A stretch of 64,000 nucleotides of DNA, from contig NZ_QHHQ01000007.1 in the NCBI RefSeq assembly GCF_003258595.1, positions 1 through 64,000 of the forward strand, given 5' to 3'. The notes under the pieces were generated by a model. It was not told where the DNA came from. It worked only from the letters and a program-made list of their open reading frames with translations, and did no database searches. Origin of the DNA: Acuticoccus sediminis. Its GTDB lineage: Bacteria; Pseudomonadota; Alphaproteobacteria; Rhizobiales; Amorphaceae. The position numbers and the translations under genes were made by a program. Position 1 is the stretch's first letter; each line of letters opens with the position of its first letter. Of this stretch, positions 20,329 through 29,056 are shown piece by piece.

Positions 20329-22014
20329 ATGACCGATGCAGTCAGTCCAACACCGATAACCATCGACGACATCGACTACGAGGTTGGCCAGGACAACATC
20401 ACGGCCAAGGTCGGCCCGCTGGAAATCGATGTCCACAACCCGGTGTTCGCGATCGCCGCCCTCGGCATCATCGCCTTCGTCGTCGCGACAGTGTTCGCGC
20501 CCGACACCGCGACCACCGTCTTCGAGGGCGTGCGCGGCTGGCTGACGTCCAACTTCTCCTGGTTCTTCATCCTGGCCGGCAACATCTTCGTGCTGTTCGG
20601 CCTGATGCTCGTGGTGACCCCGCTCGGCAACATCCGCCTCGGCGGTCCGGACGCGAAGCCCGACTACGGCTACCTCGGCTGGTTCGCCATGCTGTTCGCC
20701 GCCGGGATGGGCATCGGCCTCATGTTCTACGGCGTCTCGGAGCCGCTGTCGCACTACGGCACATCGGTCGCCGAGTCGGCGGGAACGCCCGGGAGCTGGG
20801 CGCCCATCGGTGGCGCGCCGGGGAACCCCGAGGAGGCTGCCCGCCTCGGACTGTCCGCGGCGATCTACCACTGGGCGCTCCACCCCTGGGGCATCTACGC
20901 CGTGGTGGCGCTGGCGCTCGCGCTGTTCTCGTACAACCGCGGCATGCCGCTCGCGATCCGCACCGCGTTCTACCCGATCTTCGGCGACCGCGTGTGGGGC
21001 TGGACCGGCCACATCATCGACGTCATCGCCGTGTTCGCCACGCTGTTCGGCCTCGCGACCTCCCTCGGGATCGGCGCGGAACAGGCGATCGCCGGGTTCA
21101 ACTTCCTGTTCGGCTCCGGCAACCTCGAGGAGGGGACGCGGGAGGTGTTCGGCTTCGCCTACACCGGCGCGTCCGGCCAGGGCGGCGGCGCGGACCTCCT
21201 GAAGATCATCTTCATCTGCATCATCACCGCGATGGCGACCATGTCGGTGGTGACCGGCCTCGACGCCGGCGTGAAGCGCCTGTCCGAGGCGAACCTCATC
21301 CTCGCGACGCTGCTGCTCCTCTTCGTGTTCTTCGTCGGGCCGACGGGCGACCTGATCTCGATCCTGTTCGGCTCGCTGGCGGACTACATCACCAACCTGC
21401 CGGCGCTCGCGAACCCGTTCGGGCGCGAGGACACCAACTTCGCCGAGGGCTGGACCTCGTTCTACTGGGCGTGGTGGATCTCCTGGTCGCCGTTCGTCGG
21501 CATGTTCATCGCCCGCGTCTCGCGGGGGCGCACGGTCCGCGAGTTCGTCGTCTGCGTGCTGCTCATCCCGTCGCTGGTGTGCGCCACGTGGATGGCGATC
21601 TTCGGCGGCACCGCGATCCATCAGGTGATCATCGACAACTTCCAGGGCGCGGCGGACGCCGACCTTCCGGTGCAGCTCTTCGAGATGCTCTCGCGCCTGC
21701 CGCTGGCGCAGATCACCTCGCTGATCGGCATCGTCCTCGTGGTGGTCTTCTTCGTGACCTCCTCGGACTCCGGCTCGCTGGTGATCGACACGATCACCTC
21801 CGGCGGCAAGATGGACGCCCCCGTCCCGCAGCGCGTCTTCTGGTGCGTGTTCGAGGGCGTCGTCGCGATCGTGCTGCTGGCGGGCGGCGGGCTCGCGGCG
21901 CTGCAGGCGATGGCGGTGGCGACGGGCTTCCCGTTCGCGATCCTGCTCCTCCTGATGTGCGTGTCGATCTTCATCGCGCTGCGCGAGGAACGCCAGGTCG
22001 CGGCGGCGGCCTGA
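20329..22014 (+). CDS. BCCT family transporter (betaine/choline/carnitine type)
   Basis: Twelve-helix secondary transporter for quaternary ammonium compounds, coupled to Na+ or H+ and often used for osmoprotection. The 561-residue protein starts at ATG 20329 with GGGAGAG four bases upstream. Family motifs are visible: GMGIGLMFYGVSEPLSHY near helix 3 and WAWWISWSPFVGMFIARVSRG in the Trp-rich substrate region. The N-terminal polar stretch of about 35 residues (MTDAVSPTPITIDDIDYEVG) is cytoplasmic. The substrate cannot be fixed from sequence alone. It could share a transcript with the AzlC gene 118 bases downstream, but no functional link is obvious. Confidence 0.93.
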   Translation: MTDAVSPTPITIDDIDYEVGQDNITAKVGPLEIDVHNPVFAIAALGIIAFVVATVFAPDTATTVFEGVRGWLTSNFSWFFILAGNIFVLFGLMLVVTPLGNIRLGGPDAKPDYGYLGWFAMLFAAGMGIGLMFYGVSEPLSHYGTSVAESAGTPGSWAPIGGAPGNPEEAARLGLSAAIYHWALHPWGIYAVVALALALFSYNRGMPLAIRTAFYPIFGDRVWGWTGHIIDVIAVFATLFGLATSLGIGAEQAIAGFNFLFGSGNLEEGTREVFGFAYTGASGQGGGADLLKIIFICIITAMATMSVVTGLDAGVKRLSEANLILATLLLLFVFFVGPTGDLISILFGSLADYITNLPALANPFGREDTNFAEGWTSFYWAWWISWSPFVGMFIARVSRGRTVREFVVCVLLIPSLVCATWMAIFGGTAIHQVIIDNFQGAADADLPVQLFEMLSRLPLAQITSLIGIVLVVVFFVTSSDSGSLVIDTITSGGKMDAPVPQRVFWCVFEGVVAIVLLAGGGLAALQAMAVATGFPFAILLLLMCVSIFIALREERQVAAAA

Positions 22015-22132
22015 CGAAAAGAGGCGGCCTGCCGGCGGCGGGCCGCCAGGGCCGGGCGGTGGACCCCTTCGTCTGGCCCCCATAGGTTCGTGCGATATGG
22101 CGCCTCGCACCGGCCGGGTCTACTGAGGCGGA

Positions 22133-22867
22133 ATGTTGTTGCAGCAGTCCCCACCGGTCGACTCGGCCAGCAGATGGTTCTGGCGCGGCGTCCTCAATGT
22201 CTTCTCGATTCCGGCGCTGGTGCTCTTCTCGGCCCAGATCGGGTTCGCCGCGCTCGCGCGCGAGGCGGGCTTCTCCGCCAGCGAGACGATGCTGATCGCG
22301 CTCACCGTCTACGCGCTGCCGGCGCAGGTGGTGTTCGTCGGCTTCGTCGCATCGGGGATCAGCCTGCCGGCGGTGGCGCTCGCGGTGGCGCTGTCGTCCG
22401 TGCGGTTCCTGCCCATGGTGCTCGCCTGGGCGCCGGTCGTGCGGCCGGAGAAGGGCGGGCGCTGGGCGATGCTTCTCGCGTCCCTCTTCGTGGCGGTGAC
22501 CGCGTGGGTGTTCGCCATGTCCCACCTGCCGCAGTACGAGCGGCGGGCGCGGCTCCCCTTCTTCATCGGCTTCGGCGTGACCCTCGCCGTGGTCAGCACG
22601 GTCGTGGTGGGCGTCAGCCACGTGCTGCTCGACCGCCTGCCGCCGCTCGTCGCGGGCGGTCTGGTCTTCCTGACGCCGATCTACTTCATCTGCGCCCTCT
22701 GGGGCGCCGCGCGCGCGGATGCCGACCGGCTGGCGCTGCTTTTCGGCCTCGTCGCGGGGCCGATCGCGGCGGCGCTGGTGCCGGGCCTCGATCTCCTCGT
22801 CGCGGGGCTCGTCGCCGGCACGCTGGCCTACGTCGTCGGCCGCGTCACGACACGGCGCCGCGCATGA
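22133..22867 (+). CDS. AzlC family branched-chain amino acid exporter, large subunit
   Basis: Large membrane subunit of an AzlCD-type exporter; in other bacteria the pair exports branched-chain amino acids or analogues. The 244-residue protein has about six to seven helices and family features such as ALREAGFSASETMLIALTVYALPAQ and the SSVRFLPM motif after helix 3. The start is ATG, preceded by GAGGCGG. Its stop overlaps the start of the small-subunit gene (ATGA), so synthesis is coupled. The substrate is an inference from the family. Confidence 0.88.
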   Translation: MLLQQSPPVDSASRWFWRGVLNVFSIPALVLFSAQIGFAALAREAGFSASETMLIALTVYALPAQVVFVGFVASGISLPAVALAVALSSVRFLPMVLAWAPVVRPEKGGRWAMLLASLFVAVTAWVFAMSHLPQYERRARLPFFIGFGVTLAVVSTVVVGVSHVLLDRLPPLVAGGLVFLTPIYFICALWGAARADADRLALLFGLVAGPIAAALVPGLDLLVAGLVAGTLAYVVGRVTTRRRA

Positions 22868-23232
22868 CCCCACCGTCCGGAACGGAGACGCTGCCCGCGC
22901 TCACGACCTTCGGGCCCTACCTCGCCATCCTCGTCGGCGCGGCCCTGCCGACGCAGATCTGGCGCTGGCTCGGCGTCATGCTCGCCGGGCGCGTGGGGGA
23001 TGCGTCGGAGGTCTTCATCTGGGTGAAGGCGGTGGCGACGGCGCTGGTCGCGAGCGTCGTCGCCAAGCTGATCCTGTCGCCGGGCGCGGACCTCGCCACC
23101 ACGCCGCTGGCGCTGAGGGTCGGCGCCGTTGCCGCCGGGTTCGCGCTCTACCTCGCGACCGGACGGCGCCTCTGGCTCGGGATCGTCGTGACCGAGGCGG
23201 TGCTCCTCACCGGCTGGCTGCTGCTGCGCTAG
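22864..23232 (+). CDS. AzlD family small membrane subunit
   Basis: Small partner of AzlC. 122 residues with four predicted helices and the typical opening PYLAILVGAALPTQIWRWLGV. It starts at an ATG that overlaps the azlC stop by four bases. The product is needed together with AzlC for export in characterised systems. A GC stem-loop follows at 23239-23260 before the convergent HIT gene. Confidence 0.87.
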   Translation: MTPPSGTETLPALTTFGPYLAILVGAALPTQIWRWLGVMLAGRVGDASEVFIWVKAVATALVASVVAKLILSPGADLATTPLALRVGAVAAGFALYLATGRRLWLGIVVTEAVLLTGWLLLR

Positions 23233-23238
23233 CCCATC

Positions 23239-23260
23239 CTCCGCCCGATCCGGGCGGGAG
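23239..23260. terminator. Stem-loop between convergent azlD and HIT genes
   Basis: CCGCCCG (23241-23247) pairs with CGGGCGG (23251-23257) across loop ATC, and can be extended with one bulged G. There is no U tract. Its position between two stop codons 50 bases apart supports a terminator role. Confidence 0.4.
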
Positions 23261-23281
23261 GGGGGGCCGGCGCGGCCGTCC

Positions 23282-23707
23282 TCAGTCGTTGAGCGCGGCG
23301 CGCAGCTTGGAAGCGGCGGCGGCGACCTCCTCGGCCGGTGCCACCTGGCCCGAGTGCGGCTTCAGCGCGACGCCCTCGTGGCGCGGCAGGACGTGGAAGT
23401 GGGTGTGGAACACCATCTGCCCGCCGGCACCCTCGGAGAACTGCTGCACCGTGATGCCGTCGGCGGCGAACGCCTCCTTCGCGGCGCGGGCGACCTTCTG
23501 CACGATGGCGATGGTCGACGCCAGCGAGTCGGGCTCGATGTCGAGGATGTTGCGCGACGGAGCCTTCGGGATCACCAGCGCATGGCCGGTCGCGCGGGGC
23601 ATGATGTCCATGATCACGCGCGTCGTATCGTCCTCGTAGACCGTCTCCGACGGGATCTCGTTGCGCAGGATCTTGGCGAAGATGTTGTCGGGGTCGTAGG
23701 CGGTCAT
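23282..23707 (-). CDS. HIT family nucleotide-binding protein
   Basis: Histidine-triad hydrolase of the Hint branch, acting on purine nucleoside phosphoramidates or related adenylates in the cytoplasm. The 141-residue protein has the triad H101-T-H103-F-H105-V and the N-terminal IFAKILRNEIPSETVYEDD typical of Hint. The start was placed at ATG 23707, with GGAGGAGA six bases upstream. It lies 76 bases downstream of the DUF482 gene on the same strand and is probably in its operon. The cellular role of these proteins is usually unclear. Confidence 0.92.
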   Translation of the reverse strand: MTAYDPDNIFAKILRNEIPSETVYEDDTTRVIMDIMPRATGHALVIPKAPSRNILDIEPDSLASTIAIVQKVARAAKEAFAADGITVQQFSEGAGGQMVFHTHFHVLPRHEGVALKPHSGQVAPAEEVAAAASKLRAALND

Positions 23708-23783
23708 CGGGTCTCCTCCGGGCTCTCGTGCGCGGCGCCCCCTTGTAGCGGGGCTTTGGCGCGCACGCACGCCCGTCCGTCGA

Positions 23784-24989
23784 TCAGCAGGTCGGGTCGT
23801 CGCCCTTGCGGAAGGGAAGCGCCTGGTTGAGGTAGCTCTGGTGCGCCTCCACCTCGCGCCGCTCCGCCTCCAGGTAATGCGCGACGGCCGTCCGGAGGCC
23901 CGGATGGCCGATATAGTGCGCCGAGACGGTCTGTGTCGGCTCGTAGCCGCGGGCCAGCTTGTGACCGCCCTGAGCGCCCGCCTCGACGCGCTTCAGCTTG
24001 TGCGCGATGGCGAAGTCGATGGCCTGATAGTAGCAGACCTCGAAATGCAGGAACGGGTGGTCCTCGGTGCAGCCCCAGTAGCGCCCGAACAGCGTGTCCG
24101 AGCCGATCAGGTTGAGCGCCCCGGCGATCGGCCGCCCCGCCCGCTCGGCGATCATCAGGCACACGCAGTGGCCGAGCCGCTCGCCGAGCAGCGAGAAGAA
24201 CTTGCGGTTGAGGTAGGGCCGGCCCCACTTGCGTGAGCCGGTGTCCATGTAGAACTCGTAGAACGCGTCCCAGTGGGCTTCGGTGATGTCGTCGCCGGTC
24301 AGCCAGCGGATCGAGATGTCGTTCGCCAGGGCGTCGCGCCGTTCGCGCTTCACCTGCTTGCGCTTGCGCGAGGCGAGGGCGGCGAGGAAGTCGTCCGGCG
24401 TCTCGTATCCGTCGTTGGTGAAGTGGAACTGCGTGTCGGTCCGCAGGAGGTAGTCCTCCGCCTGAAGCGCGGCCACGTCGTCCGACTGGAGGAAGGTCGC
24501 GTGGATGGAAGAGGCGTCGACCTCGTCCGCCAGCGCCACGAGCGCCCTGCCGACGAGCTGGCGTGCCTCCGCCGAACCCTCGCCGACGAGGAGCCGCGGC
24601 CCCTGCGCCGGGGTGAACGGCACCGAGACCTGAAGCTTGGGATAGTAGCGCCCGCCGGCCCGCTCGAACGCGTCGGCCCAGCCGTAGTCGAAGACGTACT
24701 CGCCCTTGGAATGGGTCTTCAGGTACGCCGGCGCCGCACCGATCAGGCTCCCCTCGGCCCCGCGGATCAGCAGGTGGCGCGGATACCAGCCGCTCCGCCC
24801 GCCGACGCAGCCCGCGTCCTCGAGCGCCCGGAGGAAATCGTACGTGACGAACGGGTTGAAGGCGTGGCTGCCGCCACCCGACACGCGCCCGCCGTCCTCC
24901 ACGATCCAGCCCGGGTTGGCGAGATCGTCCCATTGCTGCTTGTCGACGGTCTCCAGGCTGCCCGTGGCCTCGACGGTCATGGTTGGCAT
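23784..24989 (-). CDS. DUF482/COG3146 GNAT-fold family protein
   Basis: A 401-residue cytoplasmic protein of the FemAB/GNAT-like DUF482 family, annotated in many Proteobacteria as an N-acetyltransferase-like or peptidoglycan-biosynthesis-like protein. Recognisable stretches are NPFVTYDFLRALEDAGCVG near the start, YLKTHSKGEYVFDYGWADAF, GRYYPKLQVSVPFTPAQGPR and LFGRYWGCTEDHPFLHFEVC. The activity has not been established for the family as far as I know. The start was chosen at ATG 24989, which has GGAGGACCG upstream. It lies between the glycerophosphodiesterase and HIT genes on the same strand. Confidence 0.88.
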   Translation of the reverse strand: MPTMTVEATGSLETVDKQQWDDLANPGWIVEDGGRVSGGGSHAFNPFVTYDFLRALEDAGCVGGRSGWYPRHLLIRGAEGSLIGAAPAYLKTHSKGEYVFDYGWADAFERAGGRYYPKLQVSVPFTPAQGPRLLVGEGSAEARQLVGRALVALADEVDASSIHATFLQSDDVAALQAEDYLLRTDTQFHFTNDGYETPDDFLAALASRKRKQVKRERRDALANDISIRWLTGDDITEAHWDAFYEFYMDTGSRKWGRPYLNRKFFSLLGERLGHCVCLMIAERAGRPIAGALNLIGSDTLFGRYWGCTEDHPFLHFEVCYYQAIDFAIAHKLKRVEAGAQGGHKLARGYEPTQTVSAHYIGHPGLRTAVAHYLEAERREVEAHQSYLNQALPFRKGDDPTC

Positions 24990-25142
24990 GACGGTCCTCC
25001 TACTACTCACCACCGCAAAACGGCCGCACCACCGCAAAGCGCGGCAGATTCAATAGGATATGGTCCCGATGGTCGACCTGTCACACCGCGGCGCATCGCG
25101 CCGCGCCGCCGGTCGGCCATGCCGGCCGGAGGGGGCGCGCCC

Positions 25143-25874
25143 CTACGGACGGAAATCCTCGAAAATGATCTGGTCCACGTACGGTGCGAGCCGCTTCGCC
25201 TCCATCGGCGAACGCACGGTCCATGCCAGGACGGGGCGTCCGCGACGCCGCGCGATGGACGGGCCGGGATGCGGCAGCGCCGTCGCGTAGTAGGAGACGA
25301 AGTCCGGCCTGGTGCGCGGGGTGTGAAGCAGCATGTCCCGCCCGAAGCGCGACACGAGGGAGCCGTGCTCCTCGCCGCCCGCGAGGATGCCGAGGGGCGT
25401 GTCCGGCAGCGCCTTGCGCAGGAGCGCGAGGAGGTCCGGGTCGAAGGTCATCACCGCCGCGGCCCCGCCGTATTCGGACAGGGCGCGGGTGATGGCGCTC
25501 GTCATCGCCGCCTTGGCGGCGGGGTGCACCGGGGCCTTCGCCTCCAGGAACAGGGGCGAGCGGCCCGACGTCAGGGCGAGCAGGTCGGTGATGGACGAGA
25601 ACGTCTCGTCCGACCCGGTGATGGTGATCGCCCGCAGCTCGTCCAGCGTGCGGTCGGCGACGCGGCCGGTGGCGTTGGTCATCCGGTCGAGCGTCGAATC
25701 GTGCGTGATCACGAGGCCGCCGTCGGCGGTGAGCTGCAGATCGACCTCGATCGCGTAGCCCGCCTCGATGGCCGCCTCGACCGCTCCCAGCGTGTTTTCG
25801 ACATGGGACGCGCCATGCAGACCGCGGTGCGCGATCGGCCGGCGCGTCAGCCAGTCGGGAACGATGCCGGTTAT
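25143..25874 (-). CDS. Glycerophosphodiester phosphodiesterase, apparent ATA start
   Basis: Hydrolyses glycerophosphodiesters to glycerol 3-phosphate and an alcohol. Catalytic motifs of the UgpQ/GlpQ family are intact: H16-R17-G, E26-N27, E43-V-D45 and H58-D. The first two lie upstream of the first in-frame ATG (25712), so a start there would remove the active site. No ATG, GTG or TTG exists between the motifs and the preceding gene. The best start is ATA at 25872-25874, overlapping the ridA stop as ATAA, with GAGG seven bases upstream. That gives a 243-residue protein of normal length. It lacks a signal peptide, so it is probably cytoplasmic. Confidence 0.82.
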   Translation of the reverse strand: MTGIVPDWLTRRPIAHRGLHGASHVENTLGAVEAAIEAGYAIEVDLQLTADGGLVITHDSTLDRMTNATGRVADRTLDELRAITITGSDETFSSITDLLALTSGRSPLFLEAKAPVHPAAKAAMTSAITRALSEYGGAAAVMTFDPDLLALLRKALPDTPLGILAGGEEHGSLVSRFGRDMLLHTPRTRPDFVSYYATALPHPGPSIARRRGRPVLAWTVRSPMEAKRLAPYVDQIIFEDFRP

Positions 25875-26335
25875 GATGCGACCTCGATGACCGCCTCGAC
25901 TTCGACGGCGACGCCGAAGGGGAGGTTCGCGACGCCGACTGCCGCGCGGGCGTGCTTGCCCTTGTCGCCGAAGAGCTCGACCATCAGGTCCGAGGCGCCG
26001 TTGATCACTTTCGGATGATCGCCGAACGCCGGGGCGGAGTTCACGAAGCCGTTCAGCTTCACGACGCGGACCACCTTGTCGAGCGAGCCGACGGCGGCCT
26101 TCACCTGCGCGAGGATCGCGAGCGCGCAGCGCTGCGCGGCGGCCTGGCCCTCTTCTACGCCGATGGTCTCGCCGCAGCGGCCCTTCATCATCGCGCCGTC
26201 GGCGTCGACGGAGATCTGGCCGGAGACGTAGAGAAGGTTGCCGGTCAGCACCGTCGGAACGTACGAACCGGCCGGTGCGCCCGCCTCGGGCAACACCAGG
26301 TCCATCTTTGCCAGTTTCTCTTCGACCTGCGACAT
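25871..26335 (-). CDS. RidA family protein
   Basis: Member of the RidA/YjgF/UK114 superfamily. RidA itself hydrolyses reactive enamine/imine intermediates released by PLP enzymes; other subgroups lack that activity. The 154-residue protein has YVSGQISVDADGAM, SLDKVVRVVKLNGFVNS and the C-terminal GVANLPFGVAVEVEAVIEV. The last places Val where the archetype has the catalytic Arg context (RVEI/ARVEV), so I am cautious about imine hydrolase activity. The start is ATG 26335, with GAGGGA upstream. The stop TAA overlaps the proposed start of the glycerophosphodiesterase gene. Confidence 0.9.
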   Translation of the reverse strand: MSQVEEKLAKMDLVLPEAGAPAGSYVPTVLTGNLLYVSGQISVDADGAMMKGRCGETIGVEEGQAAAQRCALAILAQVKAAVGSLDKVVRVVKLNGFVNSAPAFGDHPKVINGASDLMVELFGDKGKHARAAVGVANLPFGVAVEVEAVIEVAS

Positions 26336-26475
26336 GGTGATCCCTCGCTGTTGGCTGTTATTGGCTCGTCTACGAGGGCCCGCCGGTCTGTGCAAGCGTG
26401 AGCTTTATAAGCCTTCACTTGACGCCCCGGCAGCACCGTGCGCTATGCCGCCGCAATCCTGTCACGGAGCCGTCC

Positions 26476-27399
26476 ATGTCATCTCTCGCTGGCCGTGCCG
26501 GTCCTCGTCGCGTCTTTGGCCCCGCCGGGCACGCCGTCCGCATCGCGACGGCGGCGCTGGCGAGCCTTCTGGCGGCTTCCGCCGCGGCGTCAGCGCCGCA
26601 ACCGGCCCTTGTCCCGCACCGTGCGGTATATGACCTGTCGCTGGCACGCGTGGAGCCGAGCGTCTCCATCCTGTCGGTCAACGGCACGCTGGTCTACGAG
26701 CTCGAGGGGTCGCCCTGCGACGGCTACACGGTGACGTCGACCTTCCAGACCAACACCGTCGACCGTGAGGGGCAGATGTCGCGCACCGACCTGCGCACCT
26801 CGACCTACGAGACGGTAGGCCCCGCCGAGTTCCATTTCCTCAACCAGACCTTCGCGCAGGACGACGGCAAGACGCTGGTCGACGGAACCGCCACCGGAAC
26901 CGCGACCGGCACGATGGTCGAGATCAACAAGCCCAAGCCGGCCAGCTTCGAACTGTCGCGCGCCGTCTTCCCGACCCAGCACACGCGCCTCGTGCTGATG
27001 GCCGCCGCCAACGGCGAGCGGGTCCTGGAAGCGCCGATGTTCGACGGCGGCGGCGCGGCCGACACCGTCTACGACACCACCACGGTCATCGGCCCGGCGG
27101 TCACCAACCTGCCCGGCGCGACGGATCGCGAGCGGGAGGCGTTCGGCGCGCTCGCCGATGCGACCAACCGGCCGACCTACACCACCTCGATCTCCTACTT
27201 CGACCAGGCGGCCGACAGCGGCGAGACGGTGCCGGACTACGTCATCTCGTTCCGCATGATGGACAACGGCATCTCTTACGCCGCGACCTTCGACTACGGC
27301 AATTTCGTGTTGAACGGCCGGCTCATCGACCTCGAGGTCATGCCGCAGCCGCAGTGCCCGGCCACCGCCGGCGGATCGGAGTCCGACGGGACGAAGTAG
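26476..27399 (+). CDS. eipB: EipB family (DUF1849) periplasmic cell envelope integrity protein
   Basis: Secreted protein of the DUF1849 family, whose Brucella member EipB forms a beta-spiral fold in the periplasm and is needed for envelope integrity. The 307-residue protein has a signal peptide (about 15-41), then the characteristic LVPHRAVYDLSLARV. Two cysteines, C81 and C294, correspond to the disulfide known in EipB. The start chosen is ATG 26476, with CGGAG nine bases upstream. The last 106 bases overlap the 3' end of the convergent methyltransferase gene. It is divergent from ridA. Confidence 0.88.
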   Translation: MSSLAGRAGPRRVFGPAGHAVRIATAALASLLAASAAASAPQPALVPHRAVYDLSLARVEPSVSILSVNGTLVYELEGSPCDGYTVTSTFQTNTVDREGQMSRTDLRTSTYETVGPAEFHFLNQTFAQDDGKTLVDGTATGTATGTMVEINKPKPASFELSRAVFPTQHTRLVLMAAANGERVLEAPMFDGGGAADTVYDTTTVIGPAVTNLPGATDREREAFGALADATNRPTYTTSISYFDQAADSGETVPDYVISFRMMDNGISYAATFDYGNFVLNGRLIDLEVMPQPQCPATAGGSESDGTK

Positions 27400-28163
27400 T
27401 CGTTCGCCGGGCACCCCCACGGGTGCGAGACGCGCGTCGCGGCCGGCTTCGGCACGGGGGAGAGCGACGGCACGAGGTCGGCGAGCTTGCGTGAGCGGAT
27501 CGGGATGCCGCGCGTCAGCGTCTTGCGGCCTTCGATCGCGACGAGGCCGGCGAACCGCGGCATGACGCGCTTGCCGACATTCTCCCACGCCCGCGCCGAG
27601 CCGAGCACGAACCGGGAGTTGGTCGGCGGCACGTAGAGGCAGCGGCGCACCGCCATCGGCTCGATCCAGCTCTCGTGCATCAGCCGGGCGAGCTGCATGC
27701 GCGAGAAGGGGCGGCCGAGGCCCATCGGCGTCGAGTCGGCGCGCGCCCAGGCGCCGGCGCGGTAGGGGACGACCGCCAACACCCGGCCCGACGGCACCAG
27801 CACCCGCCACGCCTCCCGCAGCACCTCCAGCGGGTCCTTCGTCGCCTCCAGCAGGTGGACGATCAGGAGCTTGTCGATCGAATTGTCCGGCAGCGGCAGA
27901 CGATCCTCGTAGGCGAGGGCGGTCAGGTTGGCGCCGTCCGGGGGCCAGTGCATCACGCCCTCCGCGGCCGGCATCACCGCGATCACCCGCTCCGCCTCGC
28001 CGATGAACGGGCGCAGGTACGGCGTCGCGTGTCCGAGCCCGACGACGCGCTCGGCGCGTACGTCCGGCCACAGCGCGCGCACCTCGGCCGTCACGATCTG
28101 TCGGGCGATCCGGCCCAGCGGAGTGACGTAGAATGCACTCAACTCCGCGGCGTCGAGGTGCAT
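27294..28163 (-). CDS. Class I SAM-dependent methyltransferase
   Basis: A 289-residue protein with a Rossmann-type methyltransferase domain. ERVVGLGHATPYLRPF stands in for the SAM-binding glycine motif, and DRLPLPDNSIDKLLIVHLLEAT followed by LVPSGRVLAVVPYR are strands 4-5 of Methyltransf_11-type enzymes. The glycine motif (GLGHATPYL) is unusual. The substrate is unknown. The C-terminal 35 residues are encoded by sequence that is also, on the other strand, the 3' end of eipB. They follow a Cys/Pro-rich turn and look like low-complexity extension. Confidence 0.85.
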   Translation of the reverse strand: MHLDAAELSAFYVTPLGRIARQIVTAEVRALWPDVRAERVVGLGHATPYLRPFIGEAERVIAVMPAAEGVMHWPPDGANLTALAYEDRLPLPDNSIDKLLIVHLLEATKDPLEVLREAWRVLVPSGRVLAVVPYRAGAWARADSTPMGLGRPFSRMQLARLMHESWIEPMAVRRCLYVPPTNSRFVLGSARAWENVGKRVMPRFAGLVAIEGRKTLTRGIPIRSRKLADLVPSLSPVPKPAATRVSHPWGCPANDYFVPSDSDPPAVAGHCGCGMTSRSMSRPFNTKLP

Positions 28164-28286
28164 ACGATCAATCCTTGCTTTTCATCTTCGCATAGCATGC
28201 GGTCCGATAAGGACCCAAATAGGGGACGATGGTGGACGTGGTGAGCCTGCTGCGCCAAGGTTCCGCCAAAACGTGCAGGAGCGATC

Positions 28287-29045
28287 ATGGCGGACGTACG
28301 GCTCATTCCGTGCCTGTCGGACAATTACGCGGTGCTTGTCCATAAGGATGGCGAGACGATTCTCGTCGACGCGCCGGAGGCCGGCCCCATCAAGGCGGCG
28401 CTGGAGGAGACCGGGTGGACGCTGACGAGCGTCCTCGTCACCCACCACCACTCCGACCATGTGCAGGCGATCGGCGCGGTGAAGGGCTCGGCGACCGTGA
28501 TCGGGCCTGAGGGCGAGGCCGACCGCATCAAGGGCCTCGACCGGACCGTCGCCGACGGCGAGGAGTTCAAGCTCGGCCCCGTCAGGATCCGGGCGATCTC
28601 CACCCCCGGCCACACGTCCGGCCCGCTCTGCTACTACCTGCCGGAGGAGCGGATCGCCTTCACCGCGGACACGCTGTTCGCGATGGGCTGCGGCCGGCTC
28701 TTCGAGGGCGACGCTGCGACCATGTGGCGCTCGCTGCAGACCCTGCGCGCGGCGCTGCCCGACGATACCGACATCTACTGCGGCCACGAGTACACGCTCA
28801 CCAACGCCCGCTACGCGCACGAGACGCTGCCGGACGACGTCGCCATCGCCGAGCGGCTCGAGGTCGTCCGCGAGGCGCGCGAGCGCAAGGAGCCGACCGT
28901 GCCGACCACCATGGCTGCGGAGAAGGCCACCAACCCGTTCCTGCGGGCCGACGACCCGACCGTCGCCGCGGCGCTGGGGATGGAGGGTGCCGAGCCTGCC
29001 GAGGTGTTCGCACGGCTCCGCAAGGGCCGGGACGGGTTCTCTTGA
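28287..29045 (+). CDS. gloB: Hydroxyacylglutathione hydrolase (glyoxalase II)
   Basis: Second enzyme of the glyoxalase pathway: S-D-lactoylglutathione to D-lactate and glutathione in the cytoplasm. The 252-residue protein carries the binuclear metal motif T-H53-H-H55-S-D57-H58, the further His in STPGHTSG, the Asp in FTADTLFAMGCGR and the C-terminal GHEYT of the GloB substrate domain. The start is ATG, with AGGAGCG upstream. It is followed directly by the DUF985 cupin gene, with which it is probably cotranscribed. Confidence 0.95.
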   Translation: MADVRLIPCLSDNYAVLVHKDGETILVDAPEAGPIKAALEETGWTLTSVLVTHHHSDHVQAIGAVKGSATVIGPEGEADRIKGLDRTVADGEEFKLGPVRIRAISTPGHTSGPLCYYLPEERIAFTADTLFAMGCGRLFEGDAATMWRSLQTLRAALPDDTDIYCGHEYTLTNARYAHETLPDDVAIAERLEVVREARERKEPTVPTTMAAEKATNPFLRADDPTVAAALGMEGAEPAEVFARLRKGRDGFS

Positions 29046-29056
29046 GCGCGCCCGGC

